DNA of 64,000 bases from Silanimonas lenta DSM 16282 (GCF_000429065.1 NZ_AUBD01000001.1:124001-188000), one strand, 5' to 3'; shown: positions 29,010 to 38,727, counted from the first letter of the stretch. The notes: generated by a model from the sequence alone, not told the origin. Numbers and translations are program-made.

Positions 29010-30020
29010 TCAGGCGAAGCGCGAGGCCGGCAGGCCCAGCCATTCGAGGGCGGTGCCGTGGAACAGCCGGGCCTGGTCGGCTTCGGGCAGGCCGAGCGCG
29101 GCGATGCCGGCCCCCGGCTCCTGCTCGCCGAGCGGGAAGGGATAGTCGGTGCCGAGCATCACGGTGGCGACGCCGGCCACGTCGAGCAGGTAGCGCAGGG
29201 CGCGCGGGTCGTGCACGCAGGAATCGAAGTACAGCCGGCCGAAGTACTCGCGTGGATTGCGCGGGTTGTCGGTGGCCACGAGGTCGGGGCGCATGCGGAA
29301 GCCGTGCTCGATGCGACCGATGGTGTAAGGGAAGCTGCCGCCGCCATGGGCGAGGCAGACGCGCAGCTTCGGGAAGCGCTCCAGCACGCCGCCGAAGATC
29401 AGGGCGCAGGCGGCGCGCGCCTGCTCGGCCGGCATGCCGACCAGCCAGGGCATCCAGTACTTCGGCATCGATTCCGCACCCATCATGTCCCAGGGGTGGA
29501 CGAGGATGGCGGCGCCGAGATCCTGCGCGGCCTCCCAGAAGGGCTCCAGCTCCGGGGCGTCGAGGTTCCACTGGTTCACGTGCGAGCCGATCTGCACGCC
29601 CTGCAGGTCGAGGCCGTCCATGCAGCGCTCCAGCTCGCGCACTGCCAGGCTCGGGGCCTGCAGCGGCACGGTGCCGAGGCCGGCGTAGTGGCGCGGGTGG
29701 GCGCGGCAGGCCTCGGCGATGTGGTCGTTCAGGGCGGCATGCAGCTCCAGTGCCTGGTGGCCCTTCGCCCAGTAGCTGAACATCACCGGCACGGTGCTGA
29801 TCACCTGCACCTGCACGCCGAAGCGGGCGTAGTCGGCGATGCGGATCGCCGGGTCCCAGGTCTTGGGCCAGATCTCGCGGAAGAACTTGCCGTCCTTGTA
29901 GATGCGGCAGCGGCCGTCGTCGCCGTGGTGGATCACCGGGAAGCGCGGGTCGCCGTACTTGGCCGCCAGATCGGGCCAGCGGTCGGGCAGGAAGTGCGCG
30001 TGGGTGTCGATCTTCAGCAT
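29010..30020 (-). CDS. 2-amino-3-carboxymuconate-6-semialdehyde decarboxylase
   Basis: A 336-aa amidohydrolase-fold decarboxylase that removes CO2 from ACMS, the product of 3-hydroxyanthranilate dioxygenase. This keeps the intermediate from cyclising to quinolinate. Metal-binding elements are the N-terminal DTHAHFLP (two His), HVNQWNLD, VHPWDMMG, CLAHGGGSFPYTIGRIEHG and the Asp in MLGTDYPFPLGE. The length matches bacterial ACMSD (NbaD-like). Its start is one base after the stop of the SbtA-like permease gene. Function is well supported by motif and operon. Confidence 0.93.
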   Translation of the reverse strand: MLKIDTHAHFLPDRWPDLAAKYGDPRFPVIHHGDDGRCRIYKDGKFFREIWPKTWDPAIRIADYARFGVQVQVISTVPVMFSYWAKGHQALELHAALNDHIAEACRAHPRHYAGLGTVPLQAPSLAVRELERCMDGLDLQGVQIGSHVNQWNLDAPELEPFWEAAQDLGAAILVHPWDMMGAESMPKYWMPWLVGMPAEQARAACALIFGGVLERFPKLRVCLAHGGGSFPYTIGRIEHGFRMRPDLVATDNPRNPREYFGRLYFDSCVHDPRALRYLLDVAGVATVMLGTDYPFPLGEQEPGAGIAALGLPEADQARLFHGTALEWLGLPASRFA

Positions 30021-30021
30021 G

Positions 30022-30981
30022 TCAGCGGGCCAGCCAGGCGGAAAAGGCGAAGTAGACCGGGATGCCGAGCGCGAGGTTGAAGGGGAAGGTGATGCCGAGC
30101 GCGGCGCTGATGCAGCGCCCCACGTTGGCCTCGGGCAGCGAGGCGCGCACCGAGGCCGGGGCGGCGATGTAGGAGGCGCTGGCGGTCATGGTGCCGAACA
30201 CCGCGGCGCCGGCCGGCGAGAGTCCGGCGACGAAGCCGAGCGCGGTGCCACCCACGCCATGCAGCAGCGGCAGGGCGATGCCATAGGCCACGAGCCGCAG
30301 CCCGCCGCGGCCGATGCCGCGCAGCTGCCCGGCGGCCACCATGCCCATGTCGAGCATGAACAGCATCAGCATGCCCTGGAACAGCTGGCCATACATCAGG
30401 TTCACCGCATCGGTGCCTTCCTTGGTGGCCACGGCGCCGATCACCATGCCGCCGATCAGCAGCAGGGCGGTCTTGCCCACCAGCACCTCGCGTACGCTGT
30501 GCCACTGCAGCCCGCCGCCGCGCCTGGCCAGCGACAGGCCGAGCAGGATGGCCGGGATCTCCAGCGCCACCACCAGGGCCACCAGCACGCCCTCCGGCGC
30601 CTGCCCGGTGCGTTCACCGAACTGCTGGGCGGCGATGAAGGTCACCGCCGAGACGGAACCGAAGTGCGCGGCAATGGCCCCGGCCTCCAGCCGGCTGTCG
30701 CGCAGCCACAGGCGGGCGAGGGCGTAGGCCGAGGCGCAGGTGGCGAGGCCGGCCAGCAGGGTGACGGCGACCAGCAGGGCCACCTCGCCGAAGTGGGTGC
30801 TGCGCAGGGCCACGCCGCCCTTGAGGCCGATGGCGAGCAGCAGGAAGATCGACAGGTAGCCCTGGATCGCCGGCGGGATCGCAAGATCGCTGCGCAGGCC
30901 GCGGGCCACCAGGCCCAGCACGAAGGCCAGCACCACCGGGGAGAGCAGGTTGCTGACCAGCAGCTCCGGTGAGAGGGTCAC
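30022..30981 (-). CDS. SbtA-like permease (sodium-dependent bicarbonate transporter family)
   Basis: A 319-aa integral membrane protein with about ten hydrophobic helices. The family resemblance is to SbtA (PF05982-like): [72 protein letters not shown] and [18 protein letters not shown]. The start is a GTG overlapping the dioxygenase stop (GTGA). SbtA of cyanobacteria imports bicarbonate, but the position inside a kynurenine operon suggests another anionic substrate, perhaps a pathway metabolite. That is inference; no substrate can be read from the sequence. Confidence 0.82.
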   Translation of the reverse strand: MTLSPELLVSNLLSPVVLAFVLGLVARGLRSDLAIPPAIQGYLSIFLLLAIGLKGGVALRSTHFGEVALLVAVTLLAGLATCASAYALARLWLRDSRLEAGAIAAHFGSVSAVTFIAAQQFGERTGQAPEGVLVALVVALEIPAILLGLSLARRGGGLQWHSVREVLVGKTALLLIGGMVIGAVATKEGTDAVNLMYGQLFQGMLMLFMLDMGMVAAGQLRGIGRGGLRLVAYGIALPLLHGVGGTALGFVAGLSPAGAAVFGTMTASASYIAAPASVRASLPEANVGRCISAALGITFPFNLALGIPVYFAFSAWLAR

Positions 30982-31508
30982 GCCGCGCCCTCCGCGTAGC
31001 GCGCCGGCGCCGGATGCAGGGTGCCGCAGGCGGGGCAGGTGCGGTGGGCCTCAGAGCGGTAGAAGCGGTCGAACACCGCGCCGAACTGGGTCTCGATGTC
31101 CACGAGCGGGAAGCGCTCCTCGTAGAGCAGGTGGTTGCAGGCCGGGCAGTACCAGCGCAGGGCATCGAGCTCCTGCGGCAGGCGCCTGCGTTCGATCACC
31201 AGGCCCACCGAGCCGGGCCGGCGCTGCGGCGAGTGCGGCACCCGCGGTGGCAGGTAGAAGCATTCCCCGGCGCGGATCGGGATGTCGCGCGGGCCGCCTT
31301 CCTCCTGCACCCGCAGCACCATCTCGCCCTCGAGCTGCTGGAACCACTCGGGGCCTTCCTCGACGTGGTAGTCGTCGCGCTCGTTGGGGCCGCCCACCAC
31401 CATCACGATGTAGTCGCCGGCGACGATGCACTTGTTGCCCACCGGCGGCTTGAGCAGATGGCGGTGTTCTTCGATCCACTGCTGGAGGTTGAAGGCATGG
31501 CCGAGCAT
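30978..31508 (-). CDS. nbaC: 3-hydroxyanthranilate 3,4-dioxygenase
   Basis: A 176-aa cupin dioxygenase that opens the ring of 3-hydroxyanthranilate to give ACMS. The iron ligands lie in [12 protein letters not shown] (His, Glu) and [11 protein letters not shown] (His). The substrate pocket includes RRRLPQELD. The C-terminal CPAC..CPAC pairs ([10 protein letters not shown] and [10 protein letters not shown]) form the rubredoxin-like metal site typical of bacterial enzymes. The start is the ATG at 31508, 14 bases after the RidA gene. The stop overlaps the permease start. Confidence 0.95.
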   Translation of the reverse strand: MLGHAFNLQQWIEEHRHLLKPPVGNKCIVAGDYIVMVVGGPNERDDYHVEEGPEWFQQLEGEMVLRVQEEGGPRDIPIRAGECFYLPPRVPHSPQRRPGSVGLVIERRRLPQELDALRWYCPACNHLLYEERFPLVDIETQFGAVFDRFYRSEAHRTCPACGTLHPAPARYAEGAA

Positions 31509-31522
31509 GGGAGGGCTCCGGG

Positions 31523-31945
31523 TCAGTCGCGCAGCTGCGCGATGCACTTGAGTTCGATGGCGATGGGGGTGGGCAGGGCGTGGATGCCGAGCGTGGTGCG
31601 GCAGGGCGCAAGGGCGGGGTCGGGGAAGTACTCGGCCCAGACCGCGTTGTAGGCCGGGAAGTCGCGGGCCATGTCGGTGAGGTAGACGGTGACGTCGACG
31701 AGGTCCTCCCAGCGAGCGCCGCTGGCCTCCAGCACCGCCCGCACATTGGCGAACACCGAATGGCATTGCGCCACGATGTCGTAGGAGACCAGGCGTCCCC
31801 CGGCATCGAGCACGTTGCCGGGCACCGAATCGTCGGTGGGGTTGCGCGGGCCGATGCCGGAGAGGAAGAGCAGGTTCCCCACCCGCCGGGCATGCGGGTA
31901 GCGGCCCACGGCCCGCGGCGCGCCCCTGGCCTCGATGCCGCTCAT
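31523..31945 (-). CDS. RidA-family 2-aminomuconate deaminase
   Basis: A 140-aa RidA/YjgF-fold protein. Typical segments are [43 protein letters not shown] and the ending [22 protein letters not shown], with the conserved Arg and Glu. In kynurenine meta pathways the RidA-type protein at this position hydrolyses 2-aminomuconate to 4-oxalocrotonate and ammonia (NbaF/AmnD). It lies between the semialdehyde dehydrogenase and dioxygenase genes, which supports that call over a general enamine deaminase. Confidence 0.87.
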   Translation of the reverse strand: MSGIEARGAPRAVGRYPHARRVGNLLFLSGIGPRNPTDDSVPGNVLDAGGRLVSYDIVAQCHSVFANVRAVLEASGARWEDLVDVTVYLTDMARDFPAYNAVWAEYFPDPALAPCRTTLGIHALPTPIAIELKCIAQLRD

Positions 31946-31973
31946 GCCGGCATCCCCGCGGCATCGAGCCGGG

Positions 31974-33410
31974 TCAGGTACCGAGGCATACGTTCCTCGC
32001 CTCGGTGAAGAAGCGCATCGCCTCCCAGCCGCCCTCGCGGCCGAGGCCGGACTGCCGGGCGCCGCCGAAGGGCGTGCGCAGGTCGCGCTGCATCCAGGTG
32101 TTCACCCATACCAGCCCCACGTCGAGCGCGGCGGCGAGGCGCTGCGCCCGCCCGAGGTCGTGGGTGAGCACGGTGGCGGCGAGCCCGTAGGGCGTGGCAT
32201 TGGCCAAGGCCACGGCCTCCGCCTCGTCGTCGTAGGGGTGCAGGCTCAGCACCGGGCCGAAGATCTCCTCGCTGGCGCAGCGGCTGGCGGCCCCGAGTCC
32301 TTCCAGCAGTACCGGGGCCACGAACCAGCCCGCGGGATCGGCGCTGGCGGCGATCCTGCCCTCGGCCACCACGCGCCCGCCCTCGGCCCGGGCCAGCGCG
32401 AGGTAGCCCCGTACCTTGTCGAACTGCGCCTGCGAGGCCAGCGGTCCTAAGCGTGCCGAGGCGTCGGAGGGCGGCCCGGCCACCCAGTCGCCGATGGCCG
32501 TGGCCAGCGCGAAACGCCATTCCTCGAGGCGCCCCCGCGGCACCAGCAGGCGCGAGTTGCACAGGCAGATTTGCCCGGCGTTCTGGAAGGCCGAGCGCAG
32601 CACCAGCTCGGCCACCGGGGCGGCGTCCACGTCCTCGCCGGCCAGCAGGGCGTTCTTGCCGCCGAGTTCCAGCGAGCACTTCTTCAGCTGCTCGCCGCAC
32701 AGGGCGCCGATGCGCCGCCCCACCGCCGTACTGCCGGTGAAGCTCACCGCCTTCACGCCGGGGTGGCGCACCAGGGCCTCGCCGGCCACCGGCCCCGCGC
32801 CCTGCACGAGGTTCAGCACCCCGCGCGGCAGGCCGATGCGCCGAGCGAGCTGCACGAAGGCGCTGGCACTGGCCGGGGTGATCTCCGAGGGCTTGGCCAC
32901 CACCGTATTGCCTGCGGCGAGTGCCGGCGCCAGTTTCCAGGTGAAGAGGTAGAGCGGCAGGTTCCAGGGGCTGATCGTGGCCACCACGCCCAGCGGCAGG
33001 CGCAGGGTGAGGTTGAGCCCGGCCTCGCCGTGGTGGGCCTCGCTGGCGAAGGTGCTGGCCGCGGCAGCGAAGAAGCGCAGGTTGGCCACGGCGCGCGGGA
33101 TCTCGATCTCGCGGCAGAGCGCGAGCGGCTTGCCGGTATCGGCCGATTCGAGGGCGGCGAAAGCCGCGGCTTCGGCCTCCAGCGCATCGGCGAGGCGCTG
33201 CAGCCAGCGGCCGCGTTCGGAGGGGCGGAGCGCGGCCCAGGCCGGGAAGGCGCGGTGCGCCGCGGCCACCGCGTCCTCCACGTCGCCCGGCGTGGCCGCC
33301 GCCACCTCGGCCACGGCGAGGCCGCGGCAGGGATCGAAGACCGGCAGCACGCCCCCGTCGTGGGCATCGCGATCCTCGCCGTCGATGTGCAGCCGGTAGC
33401 GCGTGGTCAT
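31974..33410 (-). CDS. 2-aminomuconic semialdehyde dehydrogenase (ALDH family)
   Basis: A 478-aa NAD-dependent aldehyde dehydrogenase. Catalytic elements are ISPWNLPLYLFTWKLAPALA (Asn), FTGSTAVGRRI, LELGGKNALL (Glu), NAGQICLCNSRLLV (catalytic Cys) and SEEIFGPVLSL. I chose the ATG at 33410: it is preceded by a TACCCT hexamer six bases upstream, so the longer open frame is upstream of transcription. It is the first gene of the kynurenine operon and should oxidise 2-aminomuconate semialdehyde formed by ACMSD. Specificity is from operon context; the fold alone does not define it. Confidence 0.9.
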   Translation of the reverse strand: MTTRYRLHIDGEDRDAHDGGVLPVFDPCRGLAVAEVAAATPGDVEDAVAAAHRAFPAWAALRPSERGRWLQRLADALEAEAAAFAALESADTGKPLALCREIEIPRAVANLRFFAAAASTFASEAHHGEAGLNLTLRLPLGVVATISPWNLPLYLFTWKLAPALAAGNTVVAKPSEITPASASAFVQLARRIGLPRGVLNLVQGAGPVAGEALVRHPGVKAVSFTGSTAVGRRIGALCGEQLKKCSLELGGKNALLAGEDVDAAPVAELVLRSAFQNAGQICLCNSRLLVPRGRLEEWRFALATAIGDWVAGPPSDASARLGPLASQAQFDKVRGYLALARAEGGRVVAEGRIAASADPAGWFVAPVLLEGLGAASRCASEEIFGPVLSLHPYDDEAEAVALANATPYGLAATVLTHDLGRAQRLAAALDVGLVWVNTWMQRDLRTPFGGARQSGLGREGGWEAMRFFTEARNVCLGT

Positions 33411-33416
33411 CGCGCA

Positions 33417-33422
33417 AGGGTA
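33417..33422 (-). promoter_or_regulatory. -10 hexamer of kynurenine operon, leaderless-type
   Basis: TACCCT on the minus strand, six bases before the dehydrogenase ATG. No ribosome-binding site lies between them, and a convincing -35 is not visible. The promoter probably drives the eight-gene unit down to sbcB. Confidence 0.45.
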
Positions 33423-33459
33423 GCGGTTCGTCCCGCCGTACGGACAGGTTCGGGATGCT

Positions 33460-33783
33460 TCAGCCGGCCGAGGGGACACGCACCGGGCCCGCCAGGGCGG
33501 GAGGCACGGCCTGTGGCTCGTGATACTCGAAACCGAGGTCGCGTGCGCCAACCCGCGCCACCCGCGCGCCCACCGCCGGACCGGGCCCGTTGCGGGTGAG
33601 GAAATAGAGGGTTACCACGGCGCCCACGTGCAGGTCGAAACCGGCCGGGCGCAGCAGGGCGCAGCCGCCGCTGGAAAGATCGAGCACGGCACTGCGCCAG
33701 CCACGGTCCTCGCGGGCCACCAGCACTTCGGCGGCGAAGGGCAGGCGGGGCTCGTCGCGGCGTTCGGTCTCGTCCATGGGCAT
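33460..33783 (-). CDS. PilZ-domain protein
   Basis: A 107-aa stand-alone PilZ domain, expected to bind cyclic di-GMP. The RxxxR-type motif is RRDEPR near the N-terminus, and the second motif is DLSSGG (D/NxSxxG) at about residues 36-41. The ATG at 33783 starts the frame; a second Met two codons later is equally possible. It is followed closely upstream by the SDR gene, with a 13-base gap. The window also holds a GGDEF/EAL protein, so a c-di-GMP network exists. The target pathway is unknown. Confidence 0.88.
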   Translation of the reverse strand: MPMDETERRDEPRLPFAAEVLVAREDRGWRSAVLDLSSGGCALLRPAGFDLHVGAVVTLYFLTRNGPGPAVGARVARVGARDLGFEYHEPQAVPPALAGPVRVPSAG

Positions 33784-33796
33784 GGCGCTCCGGGGG

Positions 33797-34579
33797 TCAG
33801 AGGGCTCGGGTGCGGCCGCCGTCCACGGCTAGGGTGGTGCCGGTGACATAGCCGGCTGCCGGCGAGGCGTAGAAGGCTACCGCGGCCGCCACCTCCTCCG
33901 GCTCTGCGAAGCGGCCCGCGGGCACCTGCGAGAGCATCGCCGCTTCGACTTCGGCGCGGCTCTGGCCGGTGGCGGCCATGCGCGCCTCGATGATCTGGTC
34001 CAGTCGCGCGGTTCGGGTATAGCCCGGCAGCACGCTGTTCACGGTGATGCCCTCGGCCGCCAGCTCGCCGGCCAGGGTCTTGGCCCAGGCGGCCACCGCG
34101 GCGCGCACGGTGTTGGAGACCCCGAGCCCGGCCAGCGGCTCGCGTACCGAGGTGGAGATGATGTTGACGATGCGCCCGAAGCGCCGGGCGCGCATGCCGG
34201 GCAGCAGGCACTGCACGAGTGCGTGCGCCGCCAGCAGCTGCTGCTCGAAGGTGCTGCGGAAGGCCGCGGCCCCGGCCTCGGCGATCGGCCCCGGCGGCGG
34301 GCCGGCGGAGTTGTTCACCAGCACCGAGGCCGCACGGCCGGCCAGGGCCTCGCGCAGGGTGGCCACGGCGGTCTCGGGGCGTGCCAGGTCGGCCACCAGC
34401 GCCCGGTGCGGGGCGCTCCCGGGCAGGCGGCGCAGGGCGGCCTCCAGCGTGGCCGGCGTGCGCGCCAGGAGCCAGACCTCGGCGCCCATGCCGGCGAGGG
34501 CCTGGGCCGAGGCAAGGCCGATGCCGGCCGAGCCGCCGCAGACCAGGGCGAGATGGCCGGCGAGCGGGGCGGCGCTCAT
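33797..34579 (-). CDS. Short-chain dehydrogenase/reductase lacking the YxxxK active site
   Basis: A 260-aa SDR-fold protein. The nucleotide motif GGSAGIGLASA and the VNNSAG, NIIS and VDGGRTRAL regions are clear. Aligning the core with classical members puts Ser where the catalytic Tyr belongs and Arg where the Lys belongs (GVSNTVRAAV). The enzyme may therefore use another mechanism or be non-catalytic. It overlaps the start of the preceding gene by four bases (ATGA). Substrate and pathway are unknown; context gives no clue beyond the small unknown gene it is coupled to. Confidence 0.85.
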   Translation of the reverse strand: MSAAPLAGHLALVCGGSAGIGLASAQALAGMGAEVWLLARTPATLEAALRRLPGSAPHRALVADLARPETAVATLREALAGRAASVLVNNSAGPPPGPIAEAGAAAFRSTFEQQLLAAHALVQCLLPGMRARRFGRIVNIISTSVREPLAGLGVSNTVRAAVAAWAKTLAGELAAEGITVNSVLPGYTRTARLDQIIEARMAATGQSRAEVEAAMLSQVPAGRFAEPEEVAAAVAFYASPAAGYVTGTTLAVDGGRTRAL

Positions 34580-34932
34580 CGGCGCGGCACCTCGAGCGCC
34601 CGCATCATTTGCGGCACGAGGTCGTCGTCGAACTCGCCCTCGGGCGGCACGAGATCCTCGAGCAGGATGCCCCAGCCGGCCACGTCATCATCATCGAGGC
34701 CGTCCAGCGCCCGGAACTCGGCGTCCATCAGCGCGGCACGCGCCGAGTCCTCGCTGTCGTAGACCAGCACCTGACCGTCGCAGTCGAGGATGTCGGCCAC
34801 CCCGGACTCGCGGACTTGCAGCCGCGCCCACACCAGCATGCGGGCCGGGCAGGCCACCCACCATTCGCTGGCCACCACCGGACTGCGCTCGTCGGGTGCC
34901 GCGTCGAGCCCGCCTTCGATGCCGCTGTTCAT
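34576..34932 (-). CDS. Hypothetical acidic protein
   Basis: A 118-aa soluble, acidic protein I do not recognise. Two acidic patches stand out: LDGLDDDDVAGW and PPEGEFDDDLV near the C-terminus. A VACPARMLVWARLQVRE stretch and a CDGQVLVYDSEDSARAAL region look like a small alpha/beta fold. There is no signal peptide or membrane segment. Its end overlaps the SDR gene start, so it is probably co-translated with it. Function unknown. Confidence 0.7.
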   Translation of the reverse strand: MNSGIEGGLDAAPDERSPVVASEWWVACPARMLVWARLQVRESGVADILDCDGQVLVYDSEDSARAALMDAEFRALDGLDDDDVAGWGILLEDLVPPEGEFDDDLVPQMMRALEVPRR

Positions 34933-34960
34933 GGACGTTCCCCCTCGTGGACGACGTGGA

Positions 34961-35248
34961 TCAGGCGCGCAGCGCGATCATGACCGTGGCGGCGGCCAGG
35001 GCGAGGCTGGCGATCCAGCCACTCAGCATGCCCCAGAAGCCGAAGAAGGCCATGTCGCGGTCGGCGAAGGCACGATACCCCCGCCGCATCAGCCATGCAC
35101 TGTAGGAAAAGCCGCCCTCCTCGGTGCCCGCGGCGAACGGCCACCCGCGGTCGCGGTGGTGGCGGTGGGCCAGCAGGCGGAAACCGAAATGCGCCGGCCC
35201 GGCCGAGCCCACCAGCCCCAGCATCAGGAAGAGCAGGAAATCCTCCAC
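34961..35248 (-). CDS. Small membrane protein
   Basis: A 95-aa protein with a GTG start at 35248, 14 bases after the asnS stop and with a GAGG-containing sequence before it. It begins with a hydrophobic helix (FLLFLMLGLVGSAGPAHFGF), has a central basic and aromatic loop rich in His and Arg, and ends with a second helix (FFGFWGMLSGWIASLALAAATVMIAL). The longer open frame upstream overlaps asnS out of frame and is not coding. I do not recognise a family. Probably co-transcribed with asnS. Confidence 0.6.
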   Translation of the reverse strand: MEDFLLFLMLGLVGSAGPAHFGFRLLAHRHHRDRGWPFAAGTEEGGFSYSAWLMRRGYRAFADRDMAFFGFWGMLSGWIASLALAAATVMIALRA

Positions 35249-35262
35249 CGCTGCCGCCCGCC

Positions 35263-36663
<1,401 letters not shown>

Positions 36664-36753
36664 TGCGGGAAGGAGGTCGTGCGGACAAGCCGCCGAGGAT
36701 AGCCTGCGCGGGGCGGTTCACGCAGCCTTCCGCCGCTTCCGCGCGGCCCGGCA

Positions 36754-36759
36754 TACAAT
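36754..36759 (+). promoter_or_regulatory. -10 hexamer of iscA, leaderless-type
   Basis: TACAAT ends six bases before the iscA ATG at 36766 with no ribosome-binding site in between. Confidence 0.6.
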
Positions 36760-36765
36760 CGCGGC

Positions 36766-37107
36766 ATGGCCGTCACCCTGACCCCCGCCGCCCTCGAACG
36801 CGCCCGCCAGTTCCTCGCCCGCGAGCCGCAGGCCCTGGGGCTGCGCTTCGGCGTGCGCCGCACCGGCTGCTCGGGCCTTGCCTACGTGGTCGAGGTGGCG
36901 GCGGAGAACCTGCCTGGCGATACCGTGGTCGAGGCCGGAGGACTCAAGGTCTTCATCGATCCTGCCAGCCTGCCGCATGTCGAGGGCACCGAGATCGATT
37001 TCCAGCGCCGCGGCCTGAACCAGGAGTTCGTGTTCCGCAATCCGCAGGCCACCGGCGCCTGCGGCTGCGGCGAGAGCTTCACCACCCGCAGCGACCTGCC
37101 GGCCTGA
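36766..37107 (+). CDS. iscA: Iron-sulfur cluster assembly A-type carrier
   Basis: A 113-aa A-type carrier that receives and delivers Fe-S clusters. The three conserved cysteines are present: C35 in [14 protein letters not shown] and C99/C101 in ACGCGESF near the C-terminus. The GESF ending resembles IscA; ErpA would also keep the cysteines, so the paralogue call is moderate. It is a lone gene, not in an isc operon, behind a leaderless-type -10 hexamer. Divergent from asnS. Confidence 0.88.
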   Translation: MAVTLTPAALERARQFLAREPQALGLRFGVRRTGCSGLAYVVEVAAENLPGDTVVEAGGLKVFIDPASLPHVEGTEIDFQRRGLNQEFVFRNPQATGACGCGESFTTRSDLPA

Positions 37108-37129
37108 GCCCGCCCGGTGCTGGGCTGGC

Positions 37130-37158
37130 TTGAACCAGGCGTCGCTTCCTGCCATAAT
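37130..37158 (+). promoter_or_regulatory. Sigma-70 promoter of rpsF operon
   Basis: TTGAAC (37130-37135) and CATAAT (37153-37158) are separated by 17 bases, a near-consensus pair. It would start the rpsF-rpsR-rplI transcript about 85 bases before the rpsF ATG. It partly follows the iscA stop directly. Confidence 0.8.
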
Positions 37159-37249
37159 CACGTGCTGCCCTGCATTCGGGCAGCCCTTGCCCCACGGCCC
37201 GGCCGGGGGCTGTCCGGCCTTCCGGCCGCCATCCACAAGGAAGCATCAC
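37159..37249 (+). promoter_or_regulatory. Structured rpsF leader, possible S6:S18 autoregulatory site
   Basis: A leader of about 90 bases with two G+C-rich inverted repeats: one near the predicted start (GCTGCCC/GGGCAGC) and one around 37200-37230 with CCGG repeats shortly before the ribosome-binding site. In other bacteria an S6:S18 complex binds a CCG-containing internal loop in the rpsF leader. Here that function is inference only. Confidence 0.4.
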
Positions 37250-37654
37250 ATGCGCCATTACGAAATCGTGTTCATGGTCCACCCGGACCAAAGCGAGCAG
37301 GTCCCGGCGATGATCGAGCGCTACAAGAGCTCGATCGAGGCCGCCGGCGGCCGGATCCACCGCCTCGAGGACTGGGGCCGCCGCCAGCTCGCCTACCCGA
37401 TCAACAACCTGGTCAAGGCCCACTACGCCCTGATGAACATCGAGTGCGGCCAGGCCACGCTGAACGAGCTGGTCGAGCTGTTCCGCTTCAACGACGCGGT
37501 GCTGCGCCACCTCGTGATCGCCCGCGACGAGGCCATCACCGAGCAGTCGCCGATCCTCAAGAGCAAGGACGAGAAGGGTGACCGCGGCGAGCGCCGCCGT
37601 CGCGACGACGAGGCCGAGGGCAACGTCGAGGCCGAAGGCGCCGAAGCCGCCTGA
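37250..37654 (+). CDS. rpsF: 30S ribosomal protein S6
   Basis: A 134-aa ribosomal protein that binds the 30S platform together with S18. The core is [38 protein letters not shown] and [16 protein letters not shown] charged C-terminal tail ([19 protein letters not shown]) follows. The ATG at 37250 has AAGGA six bases upstream. It is the first gene of the ribosomal-protein operon, with a 41-base gap to rpsR. Confidence 0.98.
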   Translation: MRHYEIVFMVHPDQSEQVPAMIERYKSSIEAAGGRIHRLEDWGRRQLAYPINNLVKAHYALMNIECGQATLNELVELFRFNDAVLRHLVIARDEAITEQSPILKSKDEKGDRGERRRRDDEAEGNVEAEGAEAA

Positions 37655-37695
37655 CGACGCCCCAGACCCCGCGAATCACGAACCGGAGCGACCCC

Positions 37696-37926
37696 ATGTC
37701 CAAGTTCTTCCGCCGCCGCAAGTTCTGCAAGTTCACCGCCGAGGGCGTCACCGAGGTCGACTACAAGGACCTCAACACCCTGCGCCAGTACCTCACCGAG
37801 ACCGGCAAGATCGTGCCGGCCCGCATCACCGGCACCAAGTCGAAGTACCAGCGCCAGCTGGCCACCGCCGTGAAGCGTGCCCGCTTCCTGGCCCTGCTGC
37901 CCTACAGCGACAGCCACCGCAACTGA
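37696..37926 (+). CDS. rpsR: 30S ribosomal protein S18
   Basis: A 76-aa basic protein that pairs with S6 on the 30S subunit. The N-terminus [13 protein letters not shown] carries a single Cys among basic residues. The core is [33 protein letters not shown], and the ending [14 protein letters not shown] is invariant across the family. A GGAG ribosome-binding site lies upstream. A single S18 is seen in this operon, between rpsF and rplI. Confidence 0.98.
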   Translation: MSKFFRRRKFCKFTAEGVTEVDYKDLNTLRQYLTETGKIVPARITGTKSKYQRQLATAVKRARFLALLPYSDSHRN

Positions 37927-38031
37927 TGAAAGCCCGGAGGCGGCGCCCGCGCGGCGTCCCTCCATCCCGCGTCCCAACGGACAGCACCCGCTGCGGGCCC
38001 CTGCGCCCGCTAACGTTCAGGAACCGAAGAA

Positions 38032-38478
38032 ATGGAACTGATCCTCCTGCAGAAGGTCGTCAACCTGGGCGGCCTCGGCGACAAGGTCCGCGTCAAGCCG
38101 GGCTACGGCCGCAACTACCTCATTCCCTATGGCAAGGCCGTTCCGGCCACCGCCGAGAACATCGCCGCCTTCGAGGCCAAGCGCGCCGAGTACGAGGCCA
38201 AGGCCAAGGCCGTGCTCGCCGAGGCCGAGTCGCGCAAGGCCGGCCTCGAGGGCGTCGAGATCGCCATCGCTGCCAATGCCTCGCCGGAAGGCAAGCTCTA
38301 CGGCTCGATCAGCGCCCGCGACATCGCCGAGGCCCTGACCGCCGCCGGCCACAAGGTGGCGAAGTCGGAGGTGATCCTCGCCGGTCCGATCCGCGCCGTG
38401 GGCGAGTACGAGGTGCTGCTGCACCTGCACGCCGACGTCGAGGTCACCATCAAGCTGGTGGTCAAGGCCGAAGCCTGA
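38032..38478 (+). CDS. rplI: 50S ribosomal protein L9
   Basis: A 148-aa protein with the canonical two-domain layout: the N-terminal [32 protein letters not shown] domain that binds 23S rRNA, a long helix ([21 protein letters not shown]), and a C-terminal domain. The ATG at 38032 has AGGAA about nine bases before it. The 105-base gap to rpsR holds no gene. A strong terminator follows, ending the operon before dnaB. Confidence 0.98.
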   Translation: MELILLQKVVNLGGLGDKVRVKPGYGRNYLIPYGKAVPATAENIAAFEAKRAEYEAKAKAVLAEAESRKAGLEGVEIAIAANASPEGKLYGSISARDIAEALTAAGHKVAKSEVILAGPIRAVGEYEVLLHLHADVEVTIKLVVKAEA

Positions 38479-38501
38479 TCCGGCCTGCCCGCAAGGCTTC
38501 C

Positions 38502-38535
38502 GCGACGGGCGCCGCAAGGCGCCCGTCGCCGTTTC
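38502..38535 (+). terminator. Intrinsic terminator after rplI
   Basis: A 12-bp perfect stem (38502-38513 with 38518-38529) with a GCAA tetraloop, followed by CGTTTC. It separates the ribosomal operon from dnaB. Confidence 0.85.
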
Positions 38536-38645
38536 AGGCCCCCATCGCCCCCGCGCTCCGGCAGCGGGGCCGCTGCGGCGTGCTCCGTCTCGCCACCTGA
38601 GACGGGACTCGGGTAGACCGGTGTTTCCCACCCGATACGCACCGC

Positions 38646-38654
38646 TTATCCACA
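38646..38654 (+). promoter_or_regulatory. DnaA box upstream of dnaB
   Basis: TTATCCACA, an exact consensus DnaA box, lies 73 bases before the dnaB ATG. The nearby TACCCT at 38689-38694 could be a -10. DnaA control of the helicase gene is inference. Confidence 0.6.
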
Positions 38655-38727
38655 GACTTGTCTGCAACTCCCGCGGCCTGCCAGGGCCTACCCTGTGCGA
38701 CCGCCCGGATGCACTGGTTCACTCTCC

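Noticed and set aside
30022-30981. A carbon-concentrating mechanism from the SbtA-like gene
   Set aside because: No Rubisco, carboxysome or SbtB-like gene nearby; the context is aromatic amino-acid degradation.
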